Shown: positions 1 to 6,598, numbered from the stretch's first letter. The stretch: DNA of 6,636 nt from Ruminococcaceae bacterium UBA3451 (GCA_002378845.1 DFRY01000029.1:32801-39436), one strand, 5' to 3'. The notes: generated by a model not told the origin, from the sequence alone. Numbers and translations: made by a program.

Positions 1-1738
1 ATTCCACCTGGGAACCCAGCAAAATCTGATCCGCAGGCAGGCCGACTTCGCCGCAGATTTTCCGTGTAACCGCGTCGTTGTCGCCGGTTAAAACCTTTAC
101 TTTTACACCGTATGTTTTCAGTGCCTGAATTGCGGTAGCGGCGGATTTCTTCGGTGGATCCAACAGGCCAAGGTAACCTAAAAGCGTCATTTCGCTTTCG
201 TCCTTTACCCCGAACACGCCTTCTACCGAAGGATTTTCCTTTCGGGCAACAGCTATTACGCGCATTCCCTCCGCGTTCAGCTTTGCCGCCATTTCGGCCA
301 CCCGGTCACGGATTTCGCCCGTTAACGGAACGACCTGCCCTTCGTATTCGCAGAAGGAACAGATGTCCATCAGTTCCTCCACCGCGCCTTTGGTAATGAG
401 CTGACTTTTTCCCGTGCGGTCTTTCAGCACCACGCTCATGCGGCGGCGGGCAAAGTCAAATGGAATTTCATCGACTTTTAAGTACTCGTTGTTCAGGTAG
501 GTAACGCTTTCCTCGCCTGCCTTTTCGATGACGGCCAGGTCGATCAGATTTTTTAGTCCGGTCTGAAAATAGCTGTTCAAATAAGCATACATCAGTACGC
601 GCACATCTTCCGTCCCCTGCACGTTCATATGGCGCTCAATGATGATTTCGTCTCGGGTCAGCGTTCCGGTTTTATCGGTGCAAAGCACATCCATCGCACC
701 GAAGTTTTGGATGGAATTCAGGTGCTTTACCACCGTTTTCTGCCGTGCCATGCTGACGGCGCCCTTGGCCAGGTTGGTGGTAACAATCATGGGCAGCATT
801 TCGGGGGTCAGGCCGATGGCGACGGAAATGGCGAACAGCAGCGCTTCAATCCAGTTATGCTTTGTAATTCCGTTAATTAAAAATACAATCGGTACCATTA
901 CGATCATAAAGCGAATCAGCAGCCAACTGACGGTATTTACGCCTTTGTCAAAGCTGGTGGGGGCGCGTTCCCCAGACAGGGTTTTTGCCATGTTCCCAAA
1001 ATAGGTATCGTCGCCGGTTGCCAGCACAACCGCTGTTGCGGAGCCGCTGATGACGTTGGTGCCCATAAAGCACACATTCCGCAGGTCGAACAAATCCGGC
1101 TTTGCGGCGTATTTGCCCGGTTCAGGATATTTTTCCACCGGTTCGGACTCGCCGGTCAGCGCGGACTGGCTGACAAACAAATCCTTCGCTTTTAAAATCC
1201 GCACATCGGCAGGAATCATATCTCCGCCGGCAAGCACAACTATGTCGCCAGGAAGAAGGTCTGCCATGCTGATTTCTTCCTTGCCGTTTTCTCTGCGGAT
1301 TACGGTCGCGGTGGTTTTCACCATGGATTTCAGCGCTTCCGCTTCCCTGCCGGAACGGAATTCCTGAAAAAAGCGCAGGCCGCCGCTGATAAAAACAAGT
1401 ATCAATATAACAACAACCGCGGCCGGGCTTTTTTCTTCCGGCGTGGCAAGCATGACTTCCGTTACAAAGGAAATTGCGGCAATAATCAACAGTACGAGGG
1501 TAAACGGGTTCACAAAAGCTTTCACCAGCTGAACGTACCAGGGCGCAGGTTTTTCATGGGAGATTTCATTGCTTTTATATTGTTCCGAAAGCACTTCCAC
1601 GTCGACTATATCCAATCCTTTTTCACGCGTTTTCAGCGTGGATAAAAGAATGTACTTTTCCATTCTGGAATATTCAATCAGCTTCTGCGCAATGAGCGAA
1701 ACGCTGGTACCGGTTAAATTTGCTTTGCTTTTTCTCAT
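1..1738 (-). CDS. mgtA: Magnesium-transporting P-type ATPase, MgtA/MgtB class (3' end cut by window edge)
   Basis: This is an inner-membrane ATP-driven pump of the P3B class, whose known members import Mg2+. My translation of the reverse strand gives about 579 codons with no stop, and the frame holds at every landmark. The family's soluble N-terminus reads GLDIVDVEVLSEQY then PAPWYVQLVKAFVNPF at about 41-79, followed by the first membrane pair (about 79-123). The actuator motif TGES is at 195-198. The ion-pathway motif GLTPEMLPMIV is at 309-319; PEML there is diagnostic of MgtA/B. DKTGTLT has the phosphorylated Asp at 355, the nucleotide-domain stretch FDFARRRMSV is at 427-436, KGA at 450-452 and TGDN at 551-554. 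MgtA proteins are near 900 residues, so the GDGVND hinge and the last six helices lie outside the window. The ATG at 1738 is chosen because GGAGGT sits 6 nt upstream and the protein then starts like the family. It has its own promoter at 1846-1874 and a hairpin in its leader. Function is assigned by motif; Mg2+ specificity is inferred. Confidence 0.5.
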   Translation of the reverse strand, partial: MRKSKANLTGTSVSLIAQKLIEYSRMEKYILLSTLKTREKGLDIVDVEVLSEQYKSNEISHEKPAPWYVQLVKAFVNPFTLVLLIIAAISFVTEVMLATPEEKSPAAVVVILILVFISGGLRFFQEFRSGREAEALKSMVKTTATVIRRENGKEEISMADLLPGDIVVLAGGDMIPADVRILKAKDLFVSQSALTGESEPVEKYPEPGKYAAKPDLFDLRNVCFMGTNVISGSATAVVLATGDDTYFGNMAKTLSGERAPTSFDKGVNTVSWLLIRFMIVMVPIVFLINGITKHNWIEALLFAISVAIGLTPEMLPMIVTTNLAKGAVSMARQKTVVKHLNSIQNFGAMDVLCTDKTGTLTRDEIIIERHMNVQGTEDVRVLMYAYLNSYFQTGLKNLIDLAVIEKAGEESVTYLNNEYLKVDEIPFDFARRRMSVVLKDRTGKSQLITKGAVEELMDICSFCEYEGQVVPLTGEIRDRVAEMAAKLNAEGMRVIAVARKENPSVEGVFGVKDESEMTLLGYLGLLDPPKKSAATAIQALKTYGVKVKVLTGDNDAVTRKICGEVGLPADQILLGSQVE

Positions 1739-1744
1739 ATTTAC

Positions 1745-1750
1745 ACCTCC
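1745..1750 (-). promoter_or_regulatory. Ribosome binding site of mgtA
   Basis: GGAGGT on the minus strand lies 6 nt before the ATG at 1738 and fixes that start. The site sits inside a small palindrome, CACCGGAGGTG (1744-1754). This could form a weak 4-bp stem with a 3-nt loop that pairs part of the Shine-Dalgarno sequence. Confidence 0.5.
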
Positions 1751-1771
1751 GGTGAAGATTTTCCGCAAACA

Positions 1772-1810
1772 AAATCCCCCTGCCTGATTTTTTGTGAGGC
1801 AAGGGGATTT
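1772..1810 (-). terminator. Terminator-like hairpin in the mgtA leader (candidate attenuator)
   Basis: Two 14-nt arms (1797-1810 and 1772-1785) flank an 11-nt loop. In RNA read from the minus strand all 14 positions pair, one as a U-G wobble (1802 with 1780). On the plus strand the same position is an A-C mismatch, so the structure fits minus-strand RNA better. The arm ends in GGGGGATTTT followed by GTTTG, a U-rich tail expected of an intrinsic terminator. It lies about 75 nt past the stop of the upstream polymerase gene, but also downstream of the predicted mgtA promoter. It may therefore end upstream transcripts, attenuate mgtA, or both. The hairpin is seen directly; the regulatory role is inferred. 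Confidence 0.5.
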
Positions 1811-1816
1811 CAAAGT

Positions 1817-1853
1817 GCTATCACATGATATTCGGTTCCACACAGATGATAGC
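1817..1853. repeat. Inverted TATCA/TGATA repeats overlapping the mgtA start site (candidate operator)
   Basis: A perfect 7-bp inverted repeat, GCTATCA at 1817-1823 and TGATAGC at 1847-1853, is separated by 23 bp. Its inner part is itself a 12-bp palindrome, TATCACATGATA (1819-1830). The two TGATA units (1826-1830 and 1847-1851) are 21 bp apart, about two helical turns, so they would face the same side of DNA. The right arm covers the -10 hexamer of the mgtA promoter and the rest spans the predicted start point, the usual place for a repressor. I do not recognise the cognate regulator. Confidence 0.5.
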
Positions 1854-1874
1854 TTACTGATTTGCAGAAGTCAA
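1846..1874 (-). promoter_or_regulatory. Sigma-A type promoter of mgtA
   Basis: Reading the minus strand, -35 TTGACT (1874-1869), a 17-bp spacer and -10 TATCAT (1851-1846) give a near-consensus vegetative promoter. The start point would fall near 1839, giving a leader of about 100 nt before mgtA. The promoter lies entirely in the 146-bp gap after the polymerase gene, so mgtA need not depend on read-through from it. Confidence 0.5.
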
Positions 1875-1884
1875 GAAATTAGTA

Positions 1885-3096
1885 TTAATTTTTCACATAC
1901 ACGGGGCGCGCTGCTTCGTCGGAGTATTCCGGCAAAAGCGAAGGCAGACGGAGCTTTCTTTCCAGGTACTCCGACCCGATTCCCGTTGAGGAAAACATCA
2001 GCATAAACAGCATTCCGGTCTGTATCCAGACGATGGTCACATCGGTCATGCCGTGCACAATTACCGCCATAAACGCGGCAACCACAAGAATGTTCATATT
2101 GCTGCAAATATTGTTCTTAAAGCGCATTGCAAGCAGCTTCAGCTGCGTAATGGCGTACAGACCAATCGCGCCAAGACCGACAATACCGAAATTCAAAAGG
2201 GTATCCAAAAGCAGGTTATGGCAGTGATATGTTTTGTACCCGCCGAACTGGTCGTAAATCATTTGGTAAGACATGGCGCCGGTACCCAGCAGCCAATGCT
2301 GACGAATTCCTTTAACCGCCGTAATCCAGATGTTTAGTCGCTGTTCATAGGTGGTGTCAAGCGCGTCGATTCCCCTTGGGAAGATGGATGGGAACAAAAG
2401 CGAAGCGCCAAGGAAGATGGCTGCGGAAAGCACGAATATGCCCGTCAGCTTGTACCTTCCTTTTAAAAGAAGAACCGTCAGAACCGCACAGGACATTGCC
2501 ATAAAGGCGGAAACGCTTGCGGAAAGGTATAAGCCGATTAAATTAAGGCCGATGACGGCAAAGTAGAATTTTCTGCCGCGCCCGTTCGTAAAAATACGAT
2601 ACATGGCAATAATAACGACAAATTCAATGATCGTTCCGTAACAGTTCGCGTTATGGAACACGGAAACAGGGCGGTAACTGGGGGCGGCCGAATACGCCGT
2701 AATCTTTTGGTAAACGGCGATAACGACGCTGGAAACACTGCCTGCGCACACCAGATCCATCATTGTGTTGAACAACTGGCGTGTCATAATGCTTCTGACA
2801 TAAAAGCCGCAGATTACCACGGCAATTGTCACCATGCCATAAAGCATGCCCCAATAATTGCTATAAGTTGCGGAAACAAAAAAGGGAACGATAAGGAAAC
2901 CAAGCAGGAACTTCGTGTACGGAGCGGAGAACGCCTTTGCTCTTGTATTGCCGTTCATCATCGTCATACCGGCAACCGCGCAGGTTGCCGCTACGCTGAA
3001 ATAAAACGGCAGAAAGAGCGAAGCGGTCAAAAGCAGAACTATCAGCTCATCCGTATTTTTAGTCCATGGTTTTGTTTTTTCCAAAACAAAATTCAT
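1885..3096 (-). CDS. O-antigen ligase / Wzy-like polymerase family membrane protein
   Basis: This polytopic membrane protein resembles the Wzy_C (O-antigen ligase) superfamily, whose members join or polymerise lipid-linked glycans on the outer face of the membrane. It is 403 residues from the ATG at 3096. Numbering from the first codon of the open frame (3144), hydrophobic segments lie near 33-63, 77-117, 130-147, 170-184, 194-226, 232-250, 318-340, 350-368 and 371-388. The main extracellular-loop signature is EQRLNIWITAVKGIRQHWLL at 268-287, then GTGAMSY and YHCHNLLLDTLLNFGIVGL at 306-324, matching the family pattern of R..W, G.G and HN...E/D..G..G. RPVSVFHNANCYG (158-170) is also family-like. 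The start is uncertain. The frame is open to a TTG at 3144 and has another TTG at 3117 just after AAAGGGGC; none of the three starts has a well-spaced RBS. The substrate cannot be told: no glycosyltransferases lie nearby. A promoter sits at 3184-3211. Confidence 0.5.
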   Translation of the reverse strand: MNFVLEKTKPWTKNTDELIVLLLTASLFLPFYFSVAATCAVAGMTMMNGNTRAKAFSAPYTKFLLGFLIVPFFVSATYSNYWGMLYGMVTIAVVICGFYVRSIMTRQLFNTMMDLVCAGSVSSVVIAVYQKITAYSAAPSYRPVSVFHNANCYGTIIEFVVIIAMYRIFTNGRGRKFYFAVIGLNLIGLYLSASVSAFMAMSCAVLTVLLLKGRYKLTGIFVLSAAIFLGASLLFPSIFPRGIDALDTTYEQRLNIWITAVKGIRQHWLLGTGAMSYQMIYDQFGGYKTYHCHNLLLDTLLNFGIVGLGAIGLYAITQLKLLAMRFKNNICSNMNILVVAAFMAVIVHGMTDVTIVWIQTGMLFMLMFSSTGIGSEYLERKLRLPSLLPEYSDEAARPVYVKN

Positions 3097-3159
3097 TACA
3101 GCAGCGATAAGGGTCAAGCCCCTTTCTTTACATAATCCTTCCAAACAAAAAACAAAAAA

Positions 3160-3174
3160 TGATTCGATTAATCA
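3160..3174. repeat. Short inverted repeat in the polymerase gene leader
   Basis: TGATT (3160-3164) and AATCA (3170-3174) form a 5-bp inverted repeat around a 5-bp centre. It sits just downstream of the predicted start point of the promoter at 3184-3211, where an operator could act. It is short and AT-rich, so chance is a real possibility. Confidence 0.5.
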
Positions 3175-3183
3175 CAGTCTTAA

Positions 3184-3211
3184 ATTATACCACAACGCTT
3201 GGGCTTAACAA
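3184..3211 (-). promoter_or_regulatory. Extended -10 promoter of the Wzy-like gene
   Basis: On the minus strand, -35 TTGTTA (3211-3206), a 16-bp spacer and a perfect TATAAT (3189-3184) are present. TGG immediately before the -10 gives the extended TGN motif. The start point would be near 3177, leaving a short leader before any of the three possible start codons (3144, 3117, 3096). Confidence 0.5.
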
Positions 3212-3314
3212 GATGAATAATACATCGAATGTCACACGTTAGCCGCATATATTTTAGTACTATTGACGAAAATTGTTACGGATTTTTTAAGATTATGACG
3301 AAGGCTGTTTTATG

Positions 3315-3344
3315 TTGAACTTACTGCGGCTATAATAGTATAAT
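3315..3344 (+). promoter_or_regulatory. Promoter of the PEGL-type P-type ATPase gene
   Basis: TTGAAC (3315-3320) is followed after 18 bp by TATAAT (3339-3344). A second perfect TATAAT lies 8 bp upstream (3331-3336) but has no good -35 of its own. The start point from the downstream -10 would be near 3351, giving a very short leader before the ATG at 3365. This would place the GGAAG Shine-Dalgarno sequence (3350-3354) at the extreme 5' end of the RNA. Confidence 0.5.
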
Positions 3345-3364
3345 AATCTGGAAGTAAAAAATAC

Positions 3365-5779
3365 ATGGATGGGAAAAATGCAATGAACGATATCAGCATA
3401 GCGGACGGGCTTTCCCAGGATCAGGTGGAGTCAAGAATTCGCCAGGGTTTGGTAAACGGCGAAGAGGACATAAAAACGAAAACGGTTGGCCGGATTATCC
3501 GCGATAATCTGGTTACGCCCTTTAACATATTAAATGTGATTCTTGCCGGATTGGTGTTAGCAGTCGGTTCGTACAAGAACCTTTTATTTATGGGCGTGAT
3601 CCTATCGAATATTCTGATCGGCACTTTTCAGGAAATTCGCGCAAAAAAAACAATTGATAAACTTTCCCTGATTGCCGCGCCTAAGGCGCATGTGGTGCGC
3701 GGAGGCGAAAAGCAGGAACTGACGGTAAGCGAGCTTGTTTTGGACGACATTCTGCTGCTGGCTGCCGGAAATCAGGTGTGCGCGGACTGCATTGTTGTAG
3801 ACGGCGAATGCGAGGTAAACGAGGCGCTGCTTACCGGCGAATCGGACGCGGTTGTGAAAAAGCCCGGTGACCGACTGATGAGCGGCAGCTTTATCAGCAG
3901 CGGAAACTGCCGGGCACAGGTGGAACATGTGGGTAAGGAAAATTATGCCGCGCAGATTACGAGCAAAGCGAAATACATGAAAAAGCCAAATTCCGAAATT
4001 ATGAAATGGATTAATCGGATTATTAAATGGATCGGCTTCGGAATAATTCCCATCGGGCTTATGCTGTTTTTCAAGCAGTATTTCATCACACAGGTGCGCT
4101 TCAACCATGCGGTTGTAAGCACGGTGGCCGCGCTGATCGGGATGATTCCCGAAGGGCTTGTCCTGTTAACCAGCGTGGTGCTTGCAGTCAGCGTTCTGCG
4201 CCTGGCACGGCACAAAGCACTGGTACAGGAGCTGTACTCCATTGAAACACTGGCGCGCGTCGACACGCTATGTTTGGACAAGACCGGCACCATTACCGAG
4301 GGCACCATGCAGGTGGACGCAATCGTTCCCCTGTGCGAAATCACACAGGAGCAGACGGAAAACGCCGTAGCCGCGTTGGTGGACACCCTGAACGACGACA
4401 ACCCCACCTCTAATGCGCTGCGGGATCTTGGTCTGCGGCCGCCGCAATGGCACTGCGGCAATACGGTTCCTTTTTCCTCCGCCCGTAAATGGAGCGGGGC
4501 GACGTTTCAGGAAAGCGGCAGCTTTCTGCTTGGCGCAGGCGAATTTATTTTAAAAGAGAAATTCGAATCCATTCGACCGCAGGCGGAGGAATATGCAAAA
4601 CACGGTCAAAGGGTGCTGCTGCTGGCTCATTCCGACCGGGAGCTGAATGACAAAGAACTGCCGCAGGAGATTACCCCGCTGGCACTGATTCTGCTGAGCG
4701 ACCGAATTCGGGAAAGCGCCAAGGCGACACTGGAATATTTTTCTGATCAGGGAGTCGATATCAAAGTAATTTCCGGCGACAACGCCGTGACGGTTTCAAA
4801 CATTGCAAAAAAGGCGGGGTTATGGACTGCGGACAATTATGTGGACGCAACCACGCTGACCAATTATGAGGAACTGAAAGAAGGAGTGCAGAAATACTCT
4901 GTCTTCGGGCGTGTAACGCCGCAGCAAAAGCACGACATGATTAAAGCACTGAAAGAGCTGAACCATACGGTCGCTATGACGGGCGACGGCGTAAACGACG
5001 TGCTTGCCCTGAAAGAAAGCGACTGCAGCATTGCCATGGCCTCCGGCAGCGACGCCGCCAGAACGGTTTCCCAGGTGGTACTGCTGGATTCCAATTTTGC
5101 CAGCATGCCGCGCATTGTGAACGAAGGCAGGCGCTCCATTAACAATTTGCAGCGTTCCGCCGCTTTGTTTTTGGTCAAGGCCATTTTTTCCACCATCATC
5201 GGCGTATTGTTTATTTTTATTGCGAGCGGGTATCCGTTTCAGCCAATTCAGTTTTCGCTGATTAATATGGTCACTATCGGTATTCCCTCGTTTATACTGG
5301 CGCTGGAACCGAACCGGGAACGTATTCATGGCAAATTTATTGTAAACGTGGTTAAAAAATCCATTCCCGGCGCGCTCACCATGGTATTCAATATTTTGGT
5401 GCTGATTGCGATTTCCTCTTTTTTAAGCTTTACTTCGGATCAAATTTCCACTCTTGCCGTTATCATTACCGGCTTTACCGGGCTGCTTACCCTGTTCCGT
5501 ATTTGTATGCCGTTTAACACCAAAAACGCGATTCTGTTTTCGCTGATGGTTATCATTTTTACGGTTGCTCTAACCACATTCCAATCGTTTTTTGCTGTGG
5601 TGAACCTTACCTTCCCCATGGTGTTCGTGTTAATTCCGATGATGATTCTTGCCATTTGCCTTATGGTAGTGATTCTGCATATTATCGAAAAACTATCCCT
5701 GCGGGAATGGACACGGCGCACAAAACGGCAATGGCGGATTTACCGGCGATTTTTGCGGAAACGCAGGAACAAAACCTGA
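3365..5779 (+). CDS. Cation-translocating P-type ATPase, PEGL-motif (CtpE/Exp7-like) subfamily
   Basis: A complete 804-residue membrane pump of the HAD P-type ATPase superfamily. Helices 1-2 span about 50-90. The actuator domain carries LTGES at 156-160, and helices 3-4 (about 215-280) carry PEGL at 262-265 in the ion path. LDKTGTITEG has the phosphorylated Asp at 305. The nucleotide domain is short, with ARKWSGATF at 373-381 and GAGE where many relatives have KGAP. SGDN (470-473) and TGDGVND (539-545) complete the P domain, followed by six helices to about 772 and a basic tail rich in Arg. The PEGL motif, the VLALKESDCSIAMASGSDAA stretch (546-565) and the length match the group containing mycobacterial CtpE, reported as a Ca2+ transporter, and streptococcal Exp7. 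The cation here is inferred only. The start at 3365 has GGAAG 10 nt upstream; an alternative ATG at 3383, after GGATGGG, would give 798 residues. It is divergent from the Wzy-like gene and ends at a strong terminator. Confidence 0.5.
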   Translation: MDGKNAMNDISIADGLSQDQVESRIRQGLVNGEEDIKTKTVGRIIRDNLVTPFNILNVILAGLVLAVGSYKNLLFMGVILSNILIGTFQEIRAKKTIDKLSLIAAPKAHVVRGGEKQELTVSELVLDDILLLAAGNQVCADCIVVDGECEVNEALLTGESDAVVKKPGDRLMSGSFISSGNCRAQVEHVGKENYAAQITSKAKYMKKPNSEIMKWINRIIKWIGFGIIPIGLMLFFKQYFITQVRFNHAVVSTVAALIGMIPEGLVLLTSVVLAVSVLRLARHKALVQELYSIETLARVDTLCLDKTGTITEGTMQVDAIVPLCEITQEQTENAVAALVDTLNDDNPTSNALRDLGLRPPQWHCGNTVPFSSARKWSGATFQESGSFLLGAGEFILKEKFESIRPQAEEYAKHGQRVLLLAHSDRELNDKELPQEITPLALILLSDRIRESAKATLEYFSDQGVDIKVISGDNAVTVSNIAKKAGLWTADNYVDATTLTNYEELKEGVQKYSVFGRVTPQQKHDMIKALKELNHTVAMTGDGVNDVLALKESDCSIAMASGSDAARTVSQVVLLDSNFASMPRIVNEGRRSINNLQRSAALFLVKAIFSTIIGVLFIFIASGYPFQPIQFSLINMVTIGIPSFILALEPNRERIHGKFIVNVVKKSIPGALTMVFNILVLIAISSFLSFTSDQISTLAVIITGFTGLLTLFRICMPFNTKNAILFSLMVIIFTVALTTFQSFFAVVNLTFPMVFVLIPMMILAICLMVVILHIIEKLSLREWTRRTKRQWRIYRRFLRKRRNKT

Positions 5780-5809
5780 AACAAGCCCCGGCTTCAGCCG
5801 GGGCTTGTT
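5780..5809. terminator. Bidirectional intrinsic terminator between convergent genes
   Basis: A perfect 13-bp stem, AACAAGCCCCGGC (5780-5792) paired with GCCGGGGCTTGTT (5797-5809), closes a TTCA loop directly after the ATPase stop codon. The plus strand continues into TTTATT. The minus strand leaves the stem into a T-rich stretch (TTTCAGGTTTT). It can thus end both the ATPase transcript and the amidase-like transcript coming from the right, which stops at 5845. Confidence 0.5.
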
Positions 5810-5844
5810 TATTCAGGAACTCGTTTTCTTTTGCCCAAACATTT

Positions 5845-6585
5845 TTATTCCAATAGAATCTCCTGCGCGGCGGCATACCCTACATTCCCTTTATAGTTTA
5901 CCACGTACCAGTTCTGCCACAAACCCCAAATGGCCACAGGCGACCCGTTGGGCGCCCTAAGGGCTACCTGTGCGTTCGGGTTGGGCTGCAGATAAATGTT
6001 CATGCTCTCTTCGGGAATGTCCACTTTACCGCGCAGAACCAGTTGCGGCTTCCCGATAAACGGCAGTGTAAAGGTACGGGTAATTCCTTCCACCAAGTTA
6101 ACCGCAATGGCAGGAATATTACGTTTCAGCCACATGACATCTCTTTCGTTATCATGGTACGCCGTTTCAACCAAAACGGCAGGCGCGTTGGTTTTTGTAA
6201 CTTCCGGCATACGGTTAGTCGGCACCGCTTTTACCAAAACCGGGTCGGGATAAATCTTTTTATAAGTTTCCGCAAGCATTTCCGCCGCATGTTTGCCGCG
6301 GGCACCGTAACTGTAATAAAACACATCTGCACCCATCAGTCTGCCGGCAAGGTTTTCGGGCGACGCATTGGAACGCAGCGCTAGATGTAAATCATAATAC
6401 CCCGAATTGGATTCCCGAATCGTCTGCCCCAGCATCATACCCGGTTCGCTGCGGGTAAACCGAATGCCGTTGGTGCGCAGCAGCGGTTCCATGGCATCCG
6501 CAATTTGATTCATGTAATACCGATCATTTCCCCCACCCAAATATTCTTCGTCCGACTGCAGCGGGCTTATGTAAAGAACGGGCAT
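5845..6585 (-). CDS. Amidase_3-like protein with C-terminal SH3-type domain; zinc site apparently degenerate
   Basis: A 246-residue protein resembling the N-acetylmuramoyl-L-alanine amidase 3 fold (about 2-172) followed by a bacterial SH3-type domain (about 186-246, with IYLQPNPNAQ, WQNWYVVNY and GNVGYA). Family landmarks include GIRFTR (40-45), the DLHLALRSNAS strand (65-75), GADVFYY (85-91) and APAVLVETAYHDN (134-146). Active members hold zinc with His-Glu-His plus a catalytic Glu. By my hand alignment these positions are Gln10, Asp21, Arg71 and Glu140, so only the last Glu is kept. Arg71 is CGT, one transition from a His codon. It may be a non-catalytic cell-wall binder or use an altered metal site. 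No signal peptide is visible, as in mother-cell lysis amidases such as CwlC. The ATG at 6585 is chosen because GGGGAG lies 7 nt upstream; the frame is open to an ATG at 6612 that lacks an RBS. It converges on the ATPase gene with a shared terminator. Confidence 0.5.
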   Translation of the reverse strand: MPVLYISPLQSDEEYLGGGNDRYYMNQIADAMEPLLRTNGIRFTRSEPGMMLGQTIRESNSGYYDLHLALRSNASPENLAGRLMGADVFYYSYGARGKHAAEMLAETYKKIYPDPVLVKAVPTNRMPEVTKTNAPAVLVETAYHDNERDVMWLKRNIPAIAVNLVEGITRTFTLPFIGKPQLVLRGKVDIPEESMNIYLQPNPNAQVALRAPNGSPVAIWGLWQNWYVVNYKGNVGYAAAQEILLE

Positions 6586-6592
6586 TGTATCA

Positions 6593-6598
6593 CTCCCC
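6593..6598 (-). promoter_or_regulatory. Ribosome binding site deciding the amidase-like start
   Basis: GGGGAG on the minus strand lies 7 nt before the ATG at 6585. The upstream in-frame ATG at 6612 has no purine-rich site at a workable distance, so the shorter reading is preferred. The promoter cannot be judged because only about 24 bp remain before the window edge. Confidence 0.5.

Noticed and set aside
154..1367. Several plus-strand open frames across the mgtA region
   Set aside because: They lie antisense to a frame with all P-type ATPase motifs and have no recognisable domains. They are frame shadows.
1739..1843. In-frame GTG at 1843 as an upstream start for mgtA
   Set aside because: The frame is open through the hairpin, but the extension would begin beside the predicted promoter start and encode no family-like sequence. 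The ATG at 1738 has an excellent RBS.
1739..1884. M-box (Mg2+) or yybP-ykoY (Mn2+) riboswitch before mgtA
   Set aside because: The gap is only 146 nt, with a promoter leaving about 100 nt of leader, and I do not see the conserved aptamer motifs of either class.
3263..3293. Second plus-strand promoter TTGACG with TAAGAT
   Set aside because: The spacer is 19 bp and the -10 is poor. The pair at 3315-3344 is much better placed.
3602..5329. Minus-strand open frames of up to about 172 codons opposite the PEGL ATPase
   Set aside because: Their compositions are typical of antisense readings of a coding strand and they show no motifs. The plus-strand gene explains the region.
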